From assembly GCA_002007465.1 (NCBI GenBank), contig LNAC01001208.1:169111-233110 (forward strand): a stretch of 64,000 nt of DNA. The letters run 5' to 3'. This document shows positions 32,279 to 44,788 of the stretch, one piece after another; the stretch's first letter is position 1, and each line of letters opens with the position of its first letter. A model generated the notes under the pieces. The model was not told the DNA's origin. It was given only the letters and a program-made list of their open reading frames with translations, and ran no database searches. Source of the stretch: Ailurus styani (lineage: Eukaryota > Chordata > Mammalia > Carnivora > Ailuridae). Made by a program: the position numbers and the translations under genes.

Positions 32279-33818
32279 TACTTCTTCAGCATTAGTTTCC
32301 TTTCCAATGCCCCAGACCACCTAACCTGGCTGCCTTCCAGGGAGCTGATTATAAGGACAGTCACTGCAATCTGTGTTGGCCTGACTTGCTGCCTTTCCCA
32401 AGACATCCAAGGTCATCTTCTTAGGAAGTCTGAGAGACAGACCTCAGACTGTGTTCATTCTTTTCCAGATGGAAAATGGAAAAATGTGGTCAAGCATCCA
32501 AATGTTTGGTCTATAAAACACTCAAAATATTCAGATGTTTGGTATTGGGAGGGCGGGGTGCCATCGAAGCATGTGAGTGTCATAAATTCATGACTGGCCC
32601 AGCCATTGGGATCTTTGGTTTTAATCAGGTAACCCAGGAGAAATAACCCAGGCTTTGTGGCTTAACTCACTTCTTCTCTTCCCTAGAAAAATGTGTATTT
32701 GACCCTCACTCCAGAAGGTTAAAAAAGAACGTGGCTTTGAAATTAGTTGATTTGCAGTGGCTGGATGGGATTCTTAGAAATTATAAATATCTGCTTTTAT
32801 GAAGATTCAAATTTAGATATTGGCTGCTTTTTTGGACCAAATTTGGTCCAAAGGAAATTCTGAATTTACCCTAGAGAAAAAAAATTAAATAAATCATTTG
32901 TTTTCAAGATGATATAGGTTTTTTAAAAGCCAGATCTTTATATACACATTAAGTGAGAAACTTTCATTTTTCATCTTCCTTAGAATATAGTCTTCATTTC
33001 AGTGCTGTTCACAAATGAAAATCATAAAGCTAAATATTTCTCTGAAAACCAGAAATAGAACGAAAGTCCTAGTATGAGTGTTGCCTTCATCCATGGAGTG
33101 GAAAGGGCACTAAAAATGTGAGATCTGCCTGTTTCCTGAGATTAAGAGTCTAGAGAGACTCTTTAAATCCTTGGGATAAACCCACCCAGAGAGAAAGCCC
33201 TTGGATGTCCTGCTTGGAAAACGAAAGGAAATTTTTGGCCAGGAAAGAACCTTTGGATCTGGAGTATCATTTTTACCTCCTTTTTTTATTTCTGAGAGAG
33301 GATAGGGTAAGGGCCAAAGAAACCCACAGAAATATCTAGGTTAAATTAGTTCCTTTAATCCTGAACTTCTGGATAACCTGCTGACTGTCTCTTAAGCAAG
33401 GATATTTGAGTTGCAGAGGACAACTTACACAGTTTTGGGAGATAACTCTCATTGCCCCAGTGAGTCTGTTGAAGTGGACACATATAATGGAGCACCTGGA
33501 GCTCAGTGTCTTGTTGATGGAGTTGTGGAATTGGGCCCATTTTGGGGCCAATTCTAGGTTTGCGTTTCTGGCTAAGAGATAAGAGAGCTGACCAGTGAGG
33601 ATTAAGGCCACGTTTCCACTGTGTTCCACTATGTTTCCATGCTGTGAGACCGCTTTATTGCATAAATACTGTTCAACAGAAGTCTCTATACCTCCATGTT
33701 CTGCAGAATTCACCTAAGGTTAGACCCTGGATGAATATGCTTAATGAGTGATTATTGGACGAATAATCCATTGGATCAATGAATGAATAAATTATCTCCT
33801 GCTACAAGATGGTGAACT
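32279..33818. other. Unassigned DNA, 1.5 kb, with the longest unexplained minus-strand frame
   Basis: Minus-strand frame 33336-33713 (125 codons) resembles no family I know and has a nested alternate frame. I see no splice context, codon signature or upstream promoter that would argue for a gene. Confidence 0.4.
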
Positions 33819-33819
33819 T

Positions 33820-33991
33820 GGGGCACCTGGGTGGCTCAGTCACTTAAGCGTCCCACTCTTGATTTTGGCTCAGGTCATGGTCTCAGGGTGGTGAGATTAA
33901 ACTCCACATCAGGCTCTTTGCTCAGTGGGGAATCTTCTTGAGATTCTCTCTCCCCCTCTCCCTCCACCCCTCCCCCCTTGCACGTACGCAT

Positions 33992-34032
<41 letters not shown>

Positions 34033-34057
34033 TAAATAAACAAATCTTAAAAAGGTA
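33820..34057 (+). mobile_element. CAN SINE with long CT run
   Basis: Complete plus-strand copy of the older 'cttaagcgtcccactcttga' type, with a CT microsatellite of about 40 bases (33991-34029) and an 'ataaataaacaaatctt' tail. Confidence 0.95.
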
Positions 34058-35434
34058 GTCTTCCATAGAAATGGATGAGACCATTGAGTCTTAGGATGTG
34101 TACAGAGAGGGGCTCTAGCAACCGCTTTGTTCAGTTCTCTCAAGTAATGATGATGCAGTCTTGGAGAATTGACATAACTTGTCCTGGGTCACCAGGCAGG
34201 TATGTGCAGACTTTGGGATATGTCTAGGGCAGAAATCCAGCTCTCCCATTGACCATGCCCAACATTCTTGCCATTCTGGCCTGCTGGTCCCTCCCCCAAA
34301 TTGTAATGTATGGCCAGGCCGTGTGCTGGGCTGGTAACGACATTCCTAACATTTTAACTTCAGTGTATGTACTGTTTCCTTTGGAAAGTTCCTTAAGTTA
34401 TCAGAGATTCCCTAAAGTCCTGGATTTCATGATTATAGATATTTGTATACTTATAATTATTGTAATACTATATATGAGATACGAGTGTATGTTTAATTAT
34501 TACATAAGCATTAATATAAATAGGTAGACATAATATCCAACCATTGCACAAAATGACTTTCTGTGTCAGTCAGTTAAGCTACCCCCATCCCACTGGGGCC
34601 TCACCATTTCCATGGTTACTAATGCACTGCAAAGTGGGGACACAGAGAGGAACCTGGTATAGAGGATTAAAAAACAATACCATATATGAGCATAAATAAA
34701 ATGTGCCATTGGATTGGGTGCAGGAGAGGTCCATAATGTTTTAAATTGATGCCTAACTAGGAAAACCCCCATATCTGACTTACAGCTTTGCTCTTTATTT
34801 GTAGCAATCAAAACCTCTGTACCACCCAAGTCATTGAATCCTCTCTACTGCTGGTGCAGGGGGACCGAGAAGCTGTTTGCTAGCCGGTACTGGCAGAGGA
34901 CTGGAACTGAAATGTTTGGATTTTAAATTTTCCATTTGTCTGGAGCCTTCAAAGAGTGCAAAGAGATTCCAGCTTCCTTCCCTGAGCAGGTGCTTGCCTG
35001 GTAACTCAGTCTTACAAATTAGCACCTGCCCATGAGCCTGGGCCTTGTTTGAGAGCAGGCCAGACTCAAGGAATGAGCTGGTGAACGACCATGGACTTTA
35101 AGGGAGCTGGGCTCCCAGCCAACCCTACCAGGACTTCTTTCTTCCTTTCCTTTTTCTTTTTTTCTGTTCTCTTTTGATTTTTCTCTCTGTCAGTCTGCCT
35201 TTTTTTCTCTTTTATTTCCACCTTCCTTTGATTTTTCCTTTCTATGAGAGTTTCTAGCACCCCCTTCCTGTGATCCCTTACTTTTGTGTGGGTTGCCCAT
35301 GTGGCTCTTCTCCCTCTAAACCCTTGCCTCACCCTCCCTGCCACAACGCAGTTCCCAGAGGACAGCATCTCTGCCTTCTCCCAGCTCTTAGCACAGTGAG
35401 CAATGGCTGCCTCATTCGTTAGCCCACTGGTGGT
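34058..35434. other. Unassigned DNA, 1.4 kb, including a pyrimidine-rich tract
   Basis: TC/T-rich at about 35128-35230. A very weak MIR-like stretch at 34160-34245. No gene. Confidence 0.4.
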
Positions 35435-35600
35435 CCTCAAATTTCAGCATGCCTCATAGTCGCCTAGATTGCTGGGGTCTGGCCCCATAACTTTGATTCA
35501 GTAAATCCGGGGTGGGAAGAAAATTTGCATTTCTAACAAGTTCCCTAGGTGATGCTGCTGCTGCTGGTCTAGGGAGCACATTTGAGAACCATTGGTCTGA
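35435..35600 (-). mobile_element. MER5A-type hAT-Charlie MITE
   Basis: 'ttgattcagtaaatccgggg', 'atttgcatttctaacaagtt' and 'ggtgatgctgctgctgctgg', ending 'tgagaaccattgg'. Confidence 0.85.
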
Positions 35601-35660
35601 GTTAAGCATAGACTCCTGACCAAATGAATCTTGTGATTCTCTTTCTCTCTCTCTCCTTTT

Positions 35661-35846
35661 AAAAATTAATTAATTTGAGAGAGACTGTGCATGAGCACAA
35701 AAGGCAGAGGAAGAGGGAGAGGGACTCTGAAGCAGACTCTGTGCTGAGTGCAGAGCCCAACTCGGGGCTTGATCTTACGACCCTGAGATCACGACCTCAG
35801 CTGAAACGAAGAGTCACGCGTAACTGACTGAGCCACTCAGGCACCC
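35661..35846 (-). mobile_element. CAN SINE with TSD
   Basis: Minus strand; TSD ctctctcctttt at 35649-35660 and 35847-35858. Confidence 0.93.
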
Positions 35847-35859
35847 CTCTCTCCTTTTT

Positions 35860-37200
35860 AAAAAAGCAGAATTGGTATCACACTGCATGCATAGTTTTGT
35901 ATTCTGTTGGTTTGCCTACCATTACCCTGTGGTGGGTGTTCCCCAAGCCCCTGTTCAGACCAGCTTTGAAAAGTTAAAACTCACTTGAGGGAAGAAAGTT
36001 TTACTTTCTTCAAACCATGTAGAACAATTTATGGGAAGTGAGTCTAAGAGTTCCCACTGGAAAAGGCATCCTTGGCTTAGCCTGGTCACACTTACCTGAG
36101 CTCAGAAATCTTCAAGATGAGGCACAGCCCAGCATCTACTGGCTGGGTGGTGCTCAAGCTGGACATCCCACTGCCGATGAGCTGTGCTACAACACAGAGG
36201 ACAGCCAGGGCCTGCGACCCATCCTGCTGAGAGCACATTAGGCGTCCTGGATGGTCCAGCCCTGGAGTCGGGAACCTGAAGGAACTGGAGCGTGGGAGTC
36301 ATCCGTGTTGATATGAGTCAAGGCTTAGAGAGGTTGGAATGCATATAGGGAATTGACTCCTCTCATTTCAAAAGGGAGCCCATGGGGTGGGTGTTTTTGC
36401 ATGAAAAAAGAGCTGAAAGAGTCATTTCCTCTTTCCATGGAGTTTTTGATAGCCAAGTATATGATTTTAAGGGGGACATCTTATCCTCAAAAGAGAGCCC
36501 CATGGCATCCCCAAGAACATGAAAGAGTTCTAAAGGCTCCTGTGTGATTTCAGCCACTGACATGGGGGATAACCCTTCCGAGTTTCAGGGGTGGGCATAC
36601 ATCCCAGATTCATGTGCGTGCATATGTACATGTGTGAGTGCAGTGTGTACGTGTGTTTGTGTGGGTAGTTAATGCCCCTAGGGTAACTCTCACCCTGGAG
36701 GGTCCCAAGCTAGTGGATAAATGCCCAGCTGCCTCCTTTCATGCAGATGATTCTGGGGGGCACTGTGTATGATTCCCAGTGGGATTGAACCCCCCTTACC
36801 AGCAGCAACCTCAGTATATGCCCTATCACTGACCTTTCCTCCTCTCCTGTCTCACTCTTTGGGTTACCGCTCTAAAGAAATAATCTAAGTTCTTGTCTCA
36901 AAAGTCCTTACTTCTGAAGAACCTTAGATAGGGGATGGACTTTGGTTCGTTTGATCTATTCTGGCAAATGGCCATGATCCTCCATTCTGCTGCTTTCAGA
37001 CACATCCCTGAACCCCAAAAAAGCCACCGAATGAGAGAAAAGGGCAACAAAGATCAGGACAGTGGTTTGAATTGGGTGTCTTGGAAGCTGAGAGCCCCGT
37101 GCAAGGCACAGGGGCTGCTGTGTCTGTGTGGAGGGAGGAGAGGCCATAGGAGAACCTCTGGCATCAAGAGAAGCTCTTCATTATCTGTTTAGGGTATGGG
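35860..37200. other. Unassigned DNA, 1.3 kb, with a degenerate GT run
   Basis: GT-rich interrupted stretch 36613-36668. No repeat family or gene recognised. Confidence 0.4.
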
Positions 37201-37204
37201 ATTC

Positions 37205-37300
37205 CCAAGTAAGAAACTTATAAACATGATTCTGCTGCTTAAAAATGCTCCAAAGGCACTGGGTTCAGGTCTAAAGCCCTCCTTAATGAGGGTGAAAGCT
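37205..37300 (+). mobile_element. L2 fragment (tentative)
   Basis: 'gattctgctgcttaaaaatg' and 'ggtctaaagccctccttaat' resemble the L2 'ctgctcaaaac' and 'taaagtccaaactcctta' blocks. Confidence 0.4.
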
Positions 37301-37761
37301 TTTCCCCAAAGCAGATGTGAACAGCACTCTCCTCTTTACGTATCTGCTCTATGTTTGTGTTGCCCTTGACCATAGGTGGTGGGCAGCACATTCTTGGGGG
37401 GCAGATGGGAAGTTGAGTCCTTAGCTTCAGGACATTCTACCATTTTTGATGATGGAACAGGAAAGAAGGATTGGGTCCCAATCACCATACATTGAGCCAG
37501 CCACCCCTGTGGGGGGAGGCCAGGAAAAAAAAACCCTCATGATGCTGTCTCCACAGTATGCTTGTTCACCTAAAACCAGGTTAGAGCAACCATCAAGGAC
37601 AACAAGGAAGGGTGAGAGAAATCACAAAAATGCTTGACTTGGGCTTGAGTTGGGTTTAGAGAAGAGTCCAAGTCCATAAGGTAGAGAGGAATTGGTACTT
37701 TTTCATGGTGGGTCTGTTTTGCTTCCTTAGAAATGTGCACACTAGACCAAAAAACTATACA

Positions 37762-37765
<4 letters not shown>
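37301..37765. other. Unassigned DNA
   Basis: Nothing recognised. Confidence 0.35.

Positions 37766-37818
<53 letters not shown>
37766..37818. repeat. (AC)26 microsatellite
   Basis: Uninterrupted dinucleotide run, 53 bases. Confidence 0.98.
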
Positions 37819-37822
<4 letters not shown>

Positions 37823-37969
37823 TGTAGAGGATATAAATGGAGTTGGAAAGCTCTCTGGGAGTTAGGTTTCAACACTCTGCCATTCCTAGATGCAAAGATC
37901 TTTCAGGACAGTTGTTTTCAGAGATTAGCAGAAGGGTATTGGTCTGGCTGCCCGGACTCCACCCCTGGA

Positions 37970-38085
37970 TAGTCTAATTCAGTATGTCTGGGTGGGCCCT
38001 GGCATCTACAAGTTTCTTACATGTTCCCTAGGTTACTTTGAGGTGCAGCCAGGCTTGGGAATTTGCACTGCATTAGGGCATGCTG
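37970..38085 (-). mobile_element. MER5A-type MITE fragment
   Basis: 'aattcagtatgtctgggtgg', 'ggcatctacaagtttcttac', 'catgttccctaggtta'. Confidence 0.6.
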
Positions 38086-38089
38086 GTCT

Positions 38090-39336
38090 TGTTTGTAAGC
38101 CATTCACATCAGGAGACACTGTGGCCAATTCCAGCATCTTGAAGGCTGTGAGGCAACCAGCTACATGTATCCTTCTTCCCCTGGTGCCTGGGAGACACAT
38201 CAGCCCTGGTGCTCACAATTCAGGGAAGTGGCCAGAGCTCTCTCATGAGAGCTTCCTGCCATGGGGACAGAAGGGCTGGTTACAGCCCAGCTAGACTGAA
38301 ATAGCTTCCAGTGACCTTGCTTGCAGCTCTTTCATGCCACTTGAAATGTCCCAAGTTCTAAAGTTTCTCAGGGGAGCAATCAAGGCAACTCGCTCTCTTT
38401 TCTTTTATAAAGCCGTGTGCATCCCTCCTTCCTGATGAGATGTTCAAGGACATGTCTGCACTCAGTCCTATTTTATTCTGGAGAAAATAGAAGCGTGGAC
38501 TGAGGAAGGCTTTGCTCAATGTGGAGGTGAGGTCCCAGGGCATGAAGAACCAAGAAGGTGAGGGGAGAGGAAGGAGAGGTGACAAGAGGAAAGAGGGGTG
38601 TAGAAGGAATGAAATGGAGAAAGACATGGAAAAAGACATGAAGGAAAGGGGCCATAAGGAATGGAAAAATGGGAAGCAAATGGCACCAGTGGCTTATTTC
38701 AGATTCCACAGGCAGCGACTAGCAGTGCAGGTGCTATTCTTCTGTATCCAGGCAGGATAGGAGTATCTGCCATTTCCTCCAACTCATGGGGTGGGGAGAG
38801 CTCTAACAGTGCCCCTGATTAGCTGGACCACAGTGGAAAGTACTTTGATCCTTGCCTGCTATATACAGTACCTAGATGCTGGGAGGCAAAATGGAAGGAG
38901 AGATGTAGGCACTCTGCTTCACAGGGAAAAGGCTGAAATAAAACCAAAGCATAGTCCTCAACAGTCATTGCTGGTGCCATTATGAACCCAGGTGATGGCA
39001 ACTCTACATGGGCTGTGGATAGAAAGCTGACCTCTGTCAGCTATTTCTTTTTGGGAATCTGCTCCTCTCTTGGCATTTGATTAATTTCAGGCTGAAAAAT
39101 ATTTTTCATGGGTTAGCCTTGGTAACCATGTTTCTCTCCTTAGCAATGACTTATTCATCACTACTGACTCTCTACATGTTCTTTGGCTCTGGGGCGGTAT
39201 CCATCTGGTCTACCTGGATACCACCAAGGTCTCTAGGTCATTGCTATTCATTCAACGCATATGTATTAGGCATCTTTGTTGGGCCAGACACTGTGGTGTT
39301 ACTGAAGATGTAATGGTAAGCATATCCTTACTCTTT
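38090..39336. other. Unassigned DNA, 1.25 kb, with a purine-rich patch
   Basis: AG-rich at 38555-38665 (38512-38760 reads as a lysine/glutamate-rich frame for that reason). Nothing else recognised. Confidence 0.4.
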
Positions 39337-39337
39337 T

Positions 39338-39350
39338 ATTTTTTTTAATT

Positions 39351-39387
<37 letters not shown>

Positions 39388-39551
39388 AGAGAGAGAGAGA
39401 GAGAGAGAGAGCACAAGCAGGGGGAGTGGGAGAGGGAGAAGCAGGCTTCCCACTGAGCAAGGAGCCCAATGTGGGGCTCAATCCCTGGACCCTGGGATCA
39501 CGACCTGAGCCGAAGGCAGCCGCTTAACCAACTGTGCCACCTAGGCACCCT
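39338..39551 (-). mobile_element. CAN SINE with TSD
   Basis: Minus strand with (ATTT)n tail and GA run. Near-match TSDs at 39320-39337 and 39552-39569 (16 of 18). Confidence 0.95.
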
Positions 39552-39587
39552 GCATACTCTTACTCTTTCAGAACTTATGGTCTAGCA

Positions 39588-39695
39588 CATCGGTTCTAAA
39601 CCATGTATGTATATTGCAGTCACCTCACAACACCCCTGTCCAGGCCCCGTATTTGACTTATTGCTTTGGAATCTCTAGAGGGGATCCCACTAATC
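39588..39695 (+). mobile_element. MER5-type MITE fragment
   Basis: 'atcggttctaaaccatgtat', 'tgcagtcacctcacaac' and 'ggaatctctagaggggatcc' follow the MER5 order loosely. Confidence 0.45.
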
Positions 39696-39789
39696 CCAAG
39701 GCTCACTCAGGATGGAAAGGATGCTGTCTAAGCATTAGAAATAATTAGGTCCTAGAATTCTACCTTAGTCCTTCAATGGGGACATAAAA

Positions 39790-40082
39790 AGGATCTGGTT
39801 TCCCATCTTTGCTCCTACTGCTGCTGGATGGCTCCTCCTTCCATTGACTCAGACTCAGTGCTCAGACCAGTTATGGGTTCAATTTGTGCAGCTTCAGCAA
39901 CAGCATTTCCTGTGTTTATCCTCCTAACCCTGAGGGTGGAGTGACCTCTAGCTGTCACTAATCATTGTGTGGCTTCTCAGCTATTCCATTACCCATGTAA
40001 CTATTTCCCTGTGATTAATTCCCTCTGTTTGAAGTGTCTGGGGTTGTTTTTGTTTCCTGAAGGGACCCTGATGTACACAAAC
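39790..40082 (+). mobile_element. Possible old LTR, 3' end
   Basis: 'attaattccctctgtttgaa', 'gtttttgtttcctgaaggga' and 'ccctgatgtacac' resemble the terminal block of old LTRs. The subfamily is unknown. Confidence 0.35.
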
Positions 40083-41083
40083 TAAAATGTAATGGAAAAC
40101 ATCTATGAAGTGGCAGATTCCCCCATCCCTTGCGAGTGATGGGTTTGGTATACAGGGAAGCAGAGACCAAGGTTGCTGGGAAAAGGATGTTCATATCCTG
40201 TGTCTGAAGCTTCTGGAACAGAACTTCTACCAGGTGGTCCATGACCTACCTGCACCCAAACCACTTGGAGAGTGCATCCTGGCTGCTGCCTCCAACCTGC
40301 TGAATCAAATTATCTGGCTGGGTTCAGAGGAGGTTTCTCTAGAGGTAGCTATGTATCCTGATACATTTAGCCATGCTGCTATAGAAAGCTGCTAATGATC
40401 TGAGCCTCTCAGAGAGCCAGCTGTGCTTCCTCAGGGTCCAGTTTCATTTCCACCTCTAACTCATCAACCCTCTGAGCAGGAGAATATCTTTCACCATATG
40501 GGACCGTTCCATGAGGAACAAGTGACTCGTGTGGGCAAAACACCAACTCATGTGCATCTCTCTTGAAAATCACAGTATTTTTGGAACTGGAGGAGAGGTT
40601 CAGTGTATGAAAGCAATATGGCTTGTGAGAGAGCAAAGGACATGAAAACTTCAACTCTTTCAGACCCGCATTACAATCCACACTTGGGAAACTTGGCTGC
40701 ATATTTATCCTCTAATGATCACCAATACTTTGAGAGTAGCTGTGAAGAGTAAATAAGATAATAGCTTTTAAAATCCCAGCACATAGTAGGCATTGACAGC
40801 AGTGGATCTCTTCCCCCCTTTTCTCCCTTCCTTCTTCAAATTGATGTAAGAGTCCAGTAGAGAAGATTGAGATCAAGAACTACTTGGGCTTCTGGTTGGC
40901 TTGGTCATTCCCACTTCTTTCCTATCCTGGTAAACTGGGAATTCTGCTGCTTTCTATGGATAGTTCCTTCCTGTACACTCCAGTGACACTTAATTTATCA
41001 TTATTGTTTTCTTTAGGTATTTATTTCTTCTTTTCCCAAGCTTCTTTGCGATAGAAACTGCACTCTCCCTAGTTTAAAAGCAT
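40083..41083. other. Unassigned DNA, with a possible MIR end near 40700-40800
   Basis: 'gagtaaataagataatagct' and 'cacatagtaggcattgac' suggest a plus MIR terminus. The 96-codon frame at 40105-40395 has no known domain. Confidence 0.4.
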
Positions 41084-41092
41084 CTTGCTGGG

Positions 41093-41285
41093 GGGCACCT
41101 GGGGGTGGCTCAGTAGGTTAAGCGGCTGGCTCTTGGTTTTGGCTCAGGTCATGATCTCAAAGTCCTGAGATAGAGCCTCATGTTGGGCTTCGTGCTCAGT
41201 GGGGAGTCTCCTTGAGACTCTGTCCCTCCCCAGTGGCCCCTCCCCCAGCCCGTGCTCGCTCTAAAATAAAATAATAAAAAAAAAC
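41093..41285 (+). mobile_element. CAN SINE with TSD
   Basis: Plus strand; TSD cttgctggg at 41084-41092 and 41286-41294. Confidence 0.93.
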
Positions 41286-41294
41286 CTTGCTGGG

Positions 41295-41998
41295 AACATT
41301 GTATATTTTTTCATATAAATACGGATTTATTTCAATGACTCCTCCAGTGATGAGTACAACGTCTCATAAAGGGTTGAATTTGTAAAATGTTTACCCCCAG
41401 AAGTGGAATGAATTCTCTCAGGTGCTATGCCCGCAATTCAAATATCTGCCATTAGGTGGCAGTATAGTGCTGTAGGATGCTGTTGAAGTGACTTGGCCCC
41501 TCACCAGGCTTAGGGCACTGATGTGGCTCTGCACTTGATCTGGTACAGGGGATAAAGGCTCTTTATCAAAACAACATTGTAAAACATTTAGCTAATCATC
41601 AATTAGCTGCATGTCCTGTGATTTCTCTGCCTACTTCCCCCCCCCCCGGTTAACACTTGGTATTTTAAATTACATCTTTCACAATTTTCTTCATTTATAT
41701 TCCATCTGCATCTCCAAATAACTCTTGTCATCTTATGGCCCTTAAGTTTTTATTAGAATGCCTATCTGAGTTCACTTACCTTTTAGAGTGAGGTGTTTTT
41801 CCTCGCTTCTTTTAACTGCATGAATCATTTACTAAGGTTCTGCTTCCTTGGGAATAAATGCTTAATTAATCAATACAGTAATATCCTTTCATTTTCCTCC
41901 AAGAAAATTTCAGACTTTGTAGGTGGAAAAGCTGTAGCCATTCTGTACTGGGAAGCTGTGTTGATTCTTTAACATCTGGAACTGAACAAAACAGAACA
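41295..41998. other. Unassigned DNA with a C-run
   Basis: Short poly(C) at 41637-41647 and the CTCF-like motif at 41449. No gene. Confidence 0.4.
41449..41462 (+). promoter_or_regulatory. CTCF-like motif
   Basis: ccattaggtggcag matches the CTCF core CCASYAGRKGGCAS at 13 of 14 positions and lies in non-repeat sequence. Occupancy cannot be read from sequence. Confidence 0.35.
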
Positions 41999-41999
41999 A

Positions 42000-42043
<44 letters not shown>
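41999..42043. repeat. (GA)n microsatellite
   Basis: About 22 GA units with one AA interruption. Confidence 0.95.
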
Positions 42044-42047
<4 letters not shown>

Positions 42048-42600
42048 TTTGGTTATGTGTGACCAAGGGTTTCTTCATATCGGCCTCTCAAGAACTTTGT
42101 GTGGATTAGTGAGACACACAACTGAAATGGTTTTCCTAAGAGTTGCACAATAGTATTATTACAAGGAAAACCTCTCTGTCCCTCAAAATGCAGTCTGAAA
42201 ACTTTCGAGTGTGAGAAATTGTGTGTGCGTTTGTGGGGGTAGGGGTGGGGATGAAGTTCAAGTATGGAAGTCAGTGTCTGCCCATAAATGCCTTCCTGCC
42301 TTATGGAGCTCATTCCCTATCCTACCATCCTCCAGTTCTGAAGCTTGAGCCTCTCCCTGCCTACTTATTCCTTGAGACATCATCTCCAAGAGGAGAAACA
42401 GAATCTGTGTCCCATGCATGAAAACACAAACATCATTTGAATGATGCCTAACAGAAAGCCCCAGCATTGAAATTGTTCCCATTGAAAGAAGGGAAGGCTA
42501 ATGAAAAATACTAATAAGTATACTAATATCTGATGCCATTTTGTGGCCACAGGCCTAGGGTTTTTATATGCATTACACCCCAGCCCCACTTACCATCCTG
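42044..42600. other. Unassigned DNA
   Basis: GT/G-rich patch at 42220-42250. Nothing recognised. Confidence 0.4.
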
Positions 42601-43130
42601 TTCTCTTGCTATGTAACAAATCATTCCAAAATGTAGTGGCTTAAAACCACTAAAATAAGTTTTATAAAATTTAAAGATAGGTTTTATTATATTTCATGAT
42701 TTTGTGGGTCAGAAATTCAGGCCAGTCTCCGCTGATCAATTCTTCTGTACCACACCCATTGGTTTGGATTATTTGATTGTTGTCAGGGGGCAGATGGGCT
42801 GGTCTGGAGGGTCCAGATGGCTTCATCCCTTGTATGGGGGCTTGGTGGTATGACTGGAAAGCTGGGCTCAGCTGGGTGGTTGACCGGAGCACCTACCCAA
42901 CACCAGTATGTAGATTGGGGCTCCCAGAGAGAATATTCCAAGAGATCCAGAAGGAAGCTGAAATGCTTCCTCTGATCTTGCCTTTCCGTGGAATCCCCAG
43001 AACATCATTCTCCGCCATTTCCTTTTGGTTAACACGTCACTAAGGGAAACCCTGCTACAATGAGGTGGGAATTAGTTTGCACTTCTCCTTGGGAGGAGCA
43101 GCGAAGGATATGAGGCCATTTCCCTTCTCC
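42601..43130 (-). mobile_element. ERVL-MaLR LTR (MLT1-type), reversed
   Basis: 'ttgctatgtaacaaatcatt', 'atgtagtggcttaaaacca', 'attttgtgggtcagaaattc' and, distally, 'ttttggttaacacgtcacta'. Confidence 0.75.
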
Positions 43131-43234
43131 CTTACCTTTCTATATTCCCTTTTATGTAGCAATTATCAACTCTAACATACCATATAATTTACTTGCTTAT
43201 TAGGTTTACTGCTTATTGTTAATCTACCTGCACT

Positions 43235-43345
43235 TGACCATGAGCTCCATGAGGACAAGGGTCTTTGCTTTCTTCACTGGCATGTCCTGAGCACCTGGAA
43301 TAGTGTCTAGAACATAATAGGTGCTCAATTAATAATTGTTGGGTG
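43235..43345 (+). mobile_element. L2 3' terminus
   Basis: 'catgagctccatgaggacaa', then 'acataataggtgctcaatta'. Confidence 0.75.
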
Positions 43346-43512
43346 GTGAATGATTTCATTTAATCTTCTTATTGCCCTTTGAGAAAGCTGCTAGTATTAT
43401 CACTGTTTCTTAGATGAGAAACTGAGGCACAGAGAGGGGAAGCCACTTGTTCAAAGTCACGCACACCTAGCACATGGTGAATCCCTGGCTCGAACCTTGG
43501 TCTCTCTGCTGC
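43346..43512 (-). mobile_element. MIR SINE
   Basis: 'tttcttagatgagaaactga', 'ggcacagagaggggaagcca' and 'gttcaaagtcacgcacacc'. Confidence 0.8.
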
Positions 43513-44548
43513 ACTTCTGTAGATCAAAAACTAATTCCACATCAGGAAAGATATCCAGCACATAAGAGAGCAGGCGAAGACTTGTAATCATGGACTTTCC
43601 TTACTTCTTAAGCCAGATTGGTGACTGTCTTAGGGTCCATGGTGTTCCCTTGAAATGGTTTAGCTTATGTGCTGGCTTCTCCTTCTTTTTACCAGGAAGA
43701 CCTATGGGAAGACTGCTGTGGAAAATTGAGTGTGGGGTGAGCTTGTTGCCTCTCTCCCAGAGCTGCAGGCACTAATAGTCAGTCCAGGACTCATGAACGT
43801 GAAAAAGGCTCTTCATTTGATTGTGAAATCAAGCCAGGCTCAACTGTGATGAGCAGCAGCTTTCTGCATTCCTATTGAATAATTCTGTGTAATAGCCTCC
43901 TAACTATATTTAGACATGACACATGGTCTCTGTTAAGACCACGATACAAACTAGGGGACAATGTCACCAAAGCCACCCATGCAGGCAGAATCTGGTGTCT
44001 GGAATCACACCTCCCAGTCCCCTTTGCTCCTATTTCAAGTGTTAAGTTCCCCAACATCTCCAGGGAGAAGCCAACCTCCCTGGATGCTTTTATTTTGTCA
44101 TCTCTGGAACCGCTTCAGTGAAATGACATCATATGACCTTGTCAAATCCTGTGAATTCTTTTCCTGTCTAAATATAAGTATTTTGGTGAATGTGATTTCT
44201 TTTAGGTTGGAGGGGCTGTATTCTGGCAGTTGGAGAAGTTCTCTATGGCTTGTCGTATGATTCTCCTTTGTCCCAGCTCTGCACCCCCACCCCTACCCCC
44301 ACTGTCCCCTTTGCTGGATGCAACCTGGTATAGGGGGCCAGGCTGAAAGTGACATTGCTGATTGGTGATGCTGGGCCTCTGCGGGCAGAGCAGAGCTGGG
44401 CCATACCAAGTGGAAGATGGAAAGCATGGCTGAGCTGGGGTGTGTTGTAGCTGGGGTAGCAAATAGGGCCTGCCCCAGGGTGGGACCCTCAGCTGAGGGC
44501 AGGGCCAGGCCATGGGTTACACTTTTTTTTTCTGTTACTGTATTCCAC
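43513..44548. other. Unassigned DNA, 1 kb
   Basis: G/C-rich patch around 44280-44310. Overlapping frames without a domain. Confidence 0.4.
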
Positions 44549-44549
44549 T

Positions 44550-44788
44550 TAAAAAAAAACAACAACTGAGGTAAGAGTTACATAGCATGACGTTCACCAC
44601 CAACCACTACCACTGTCTAGTTCCAGAACATTGCCCTCAGCCCATGGAGGATCCTGTCCCTGTTAGTGCTCACTCCCCTCCCCCAGTGCCTGGCAAACAC
44701 TCACCTGCTCTCAGACTGTACAAGTCTGCCTGTTCTGGACATTTCATGAAAGAGGAATCATAGAGTATGTGTTGGTCACTTTCTTGTT
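44550..44788 (-). mobile_element. Old L1 (L1M) 3' region
   Basis: 'ccactaccactgtctagttc', 'cagtgcctggcaaacactca' and 'ggacatttcatgaaagagga' follow the L1M minus-strand order. Confidence 0.75.

Noticed and set aside
40105..40395. 96-codon frame with globular-looking composition in unique DNA
   Set aside because: No family resemblance, no splice or promoter support; kept as unassigned.
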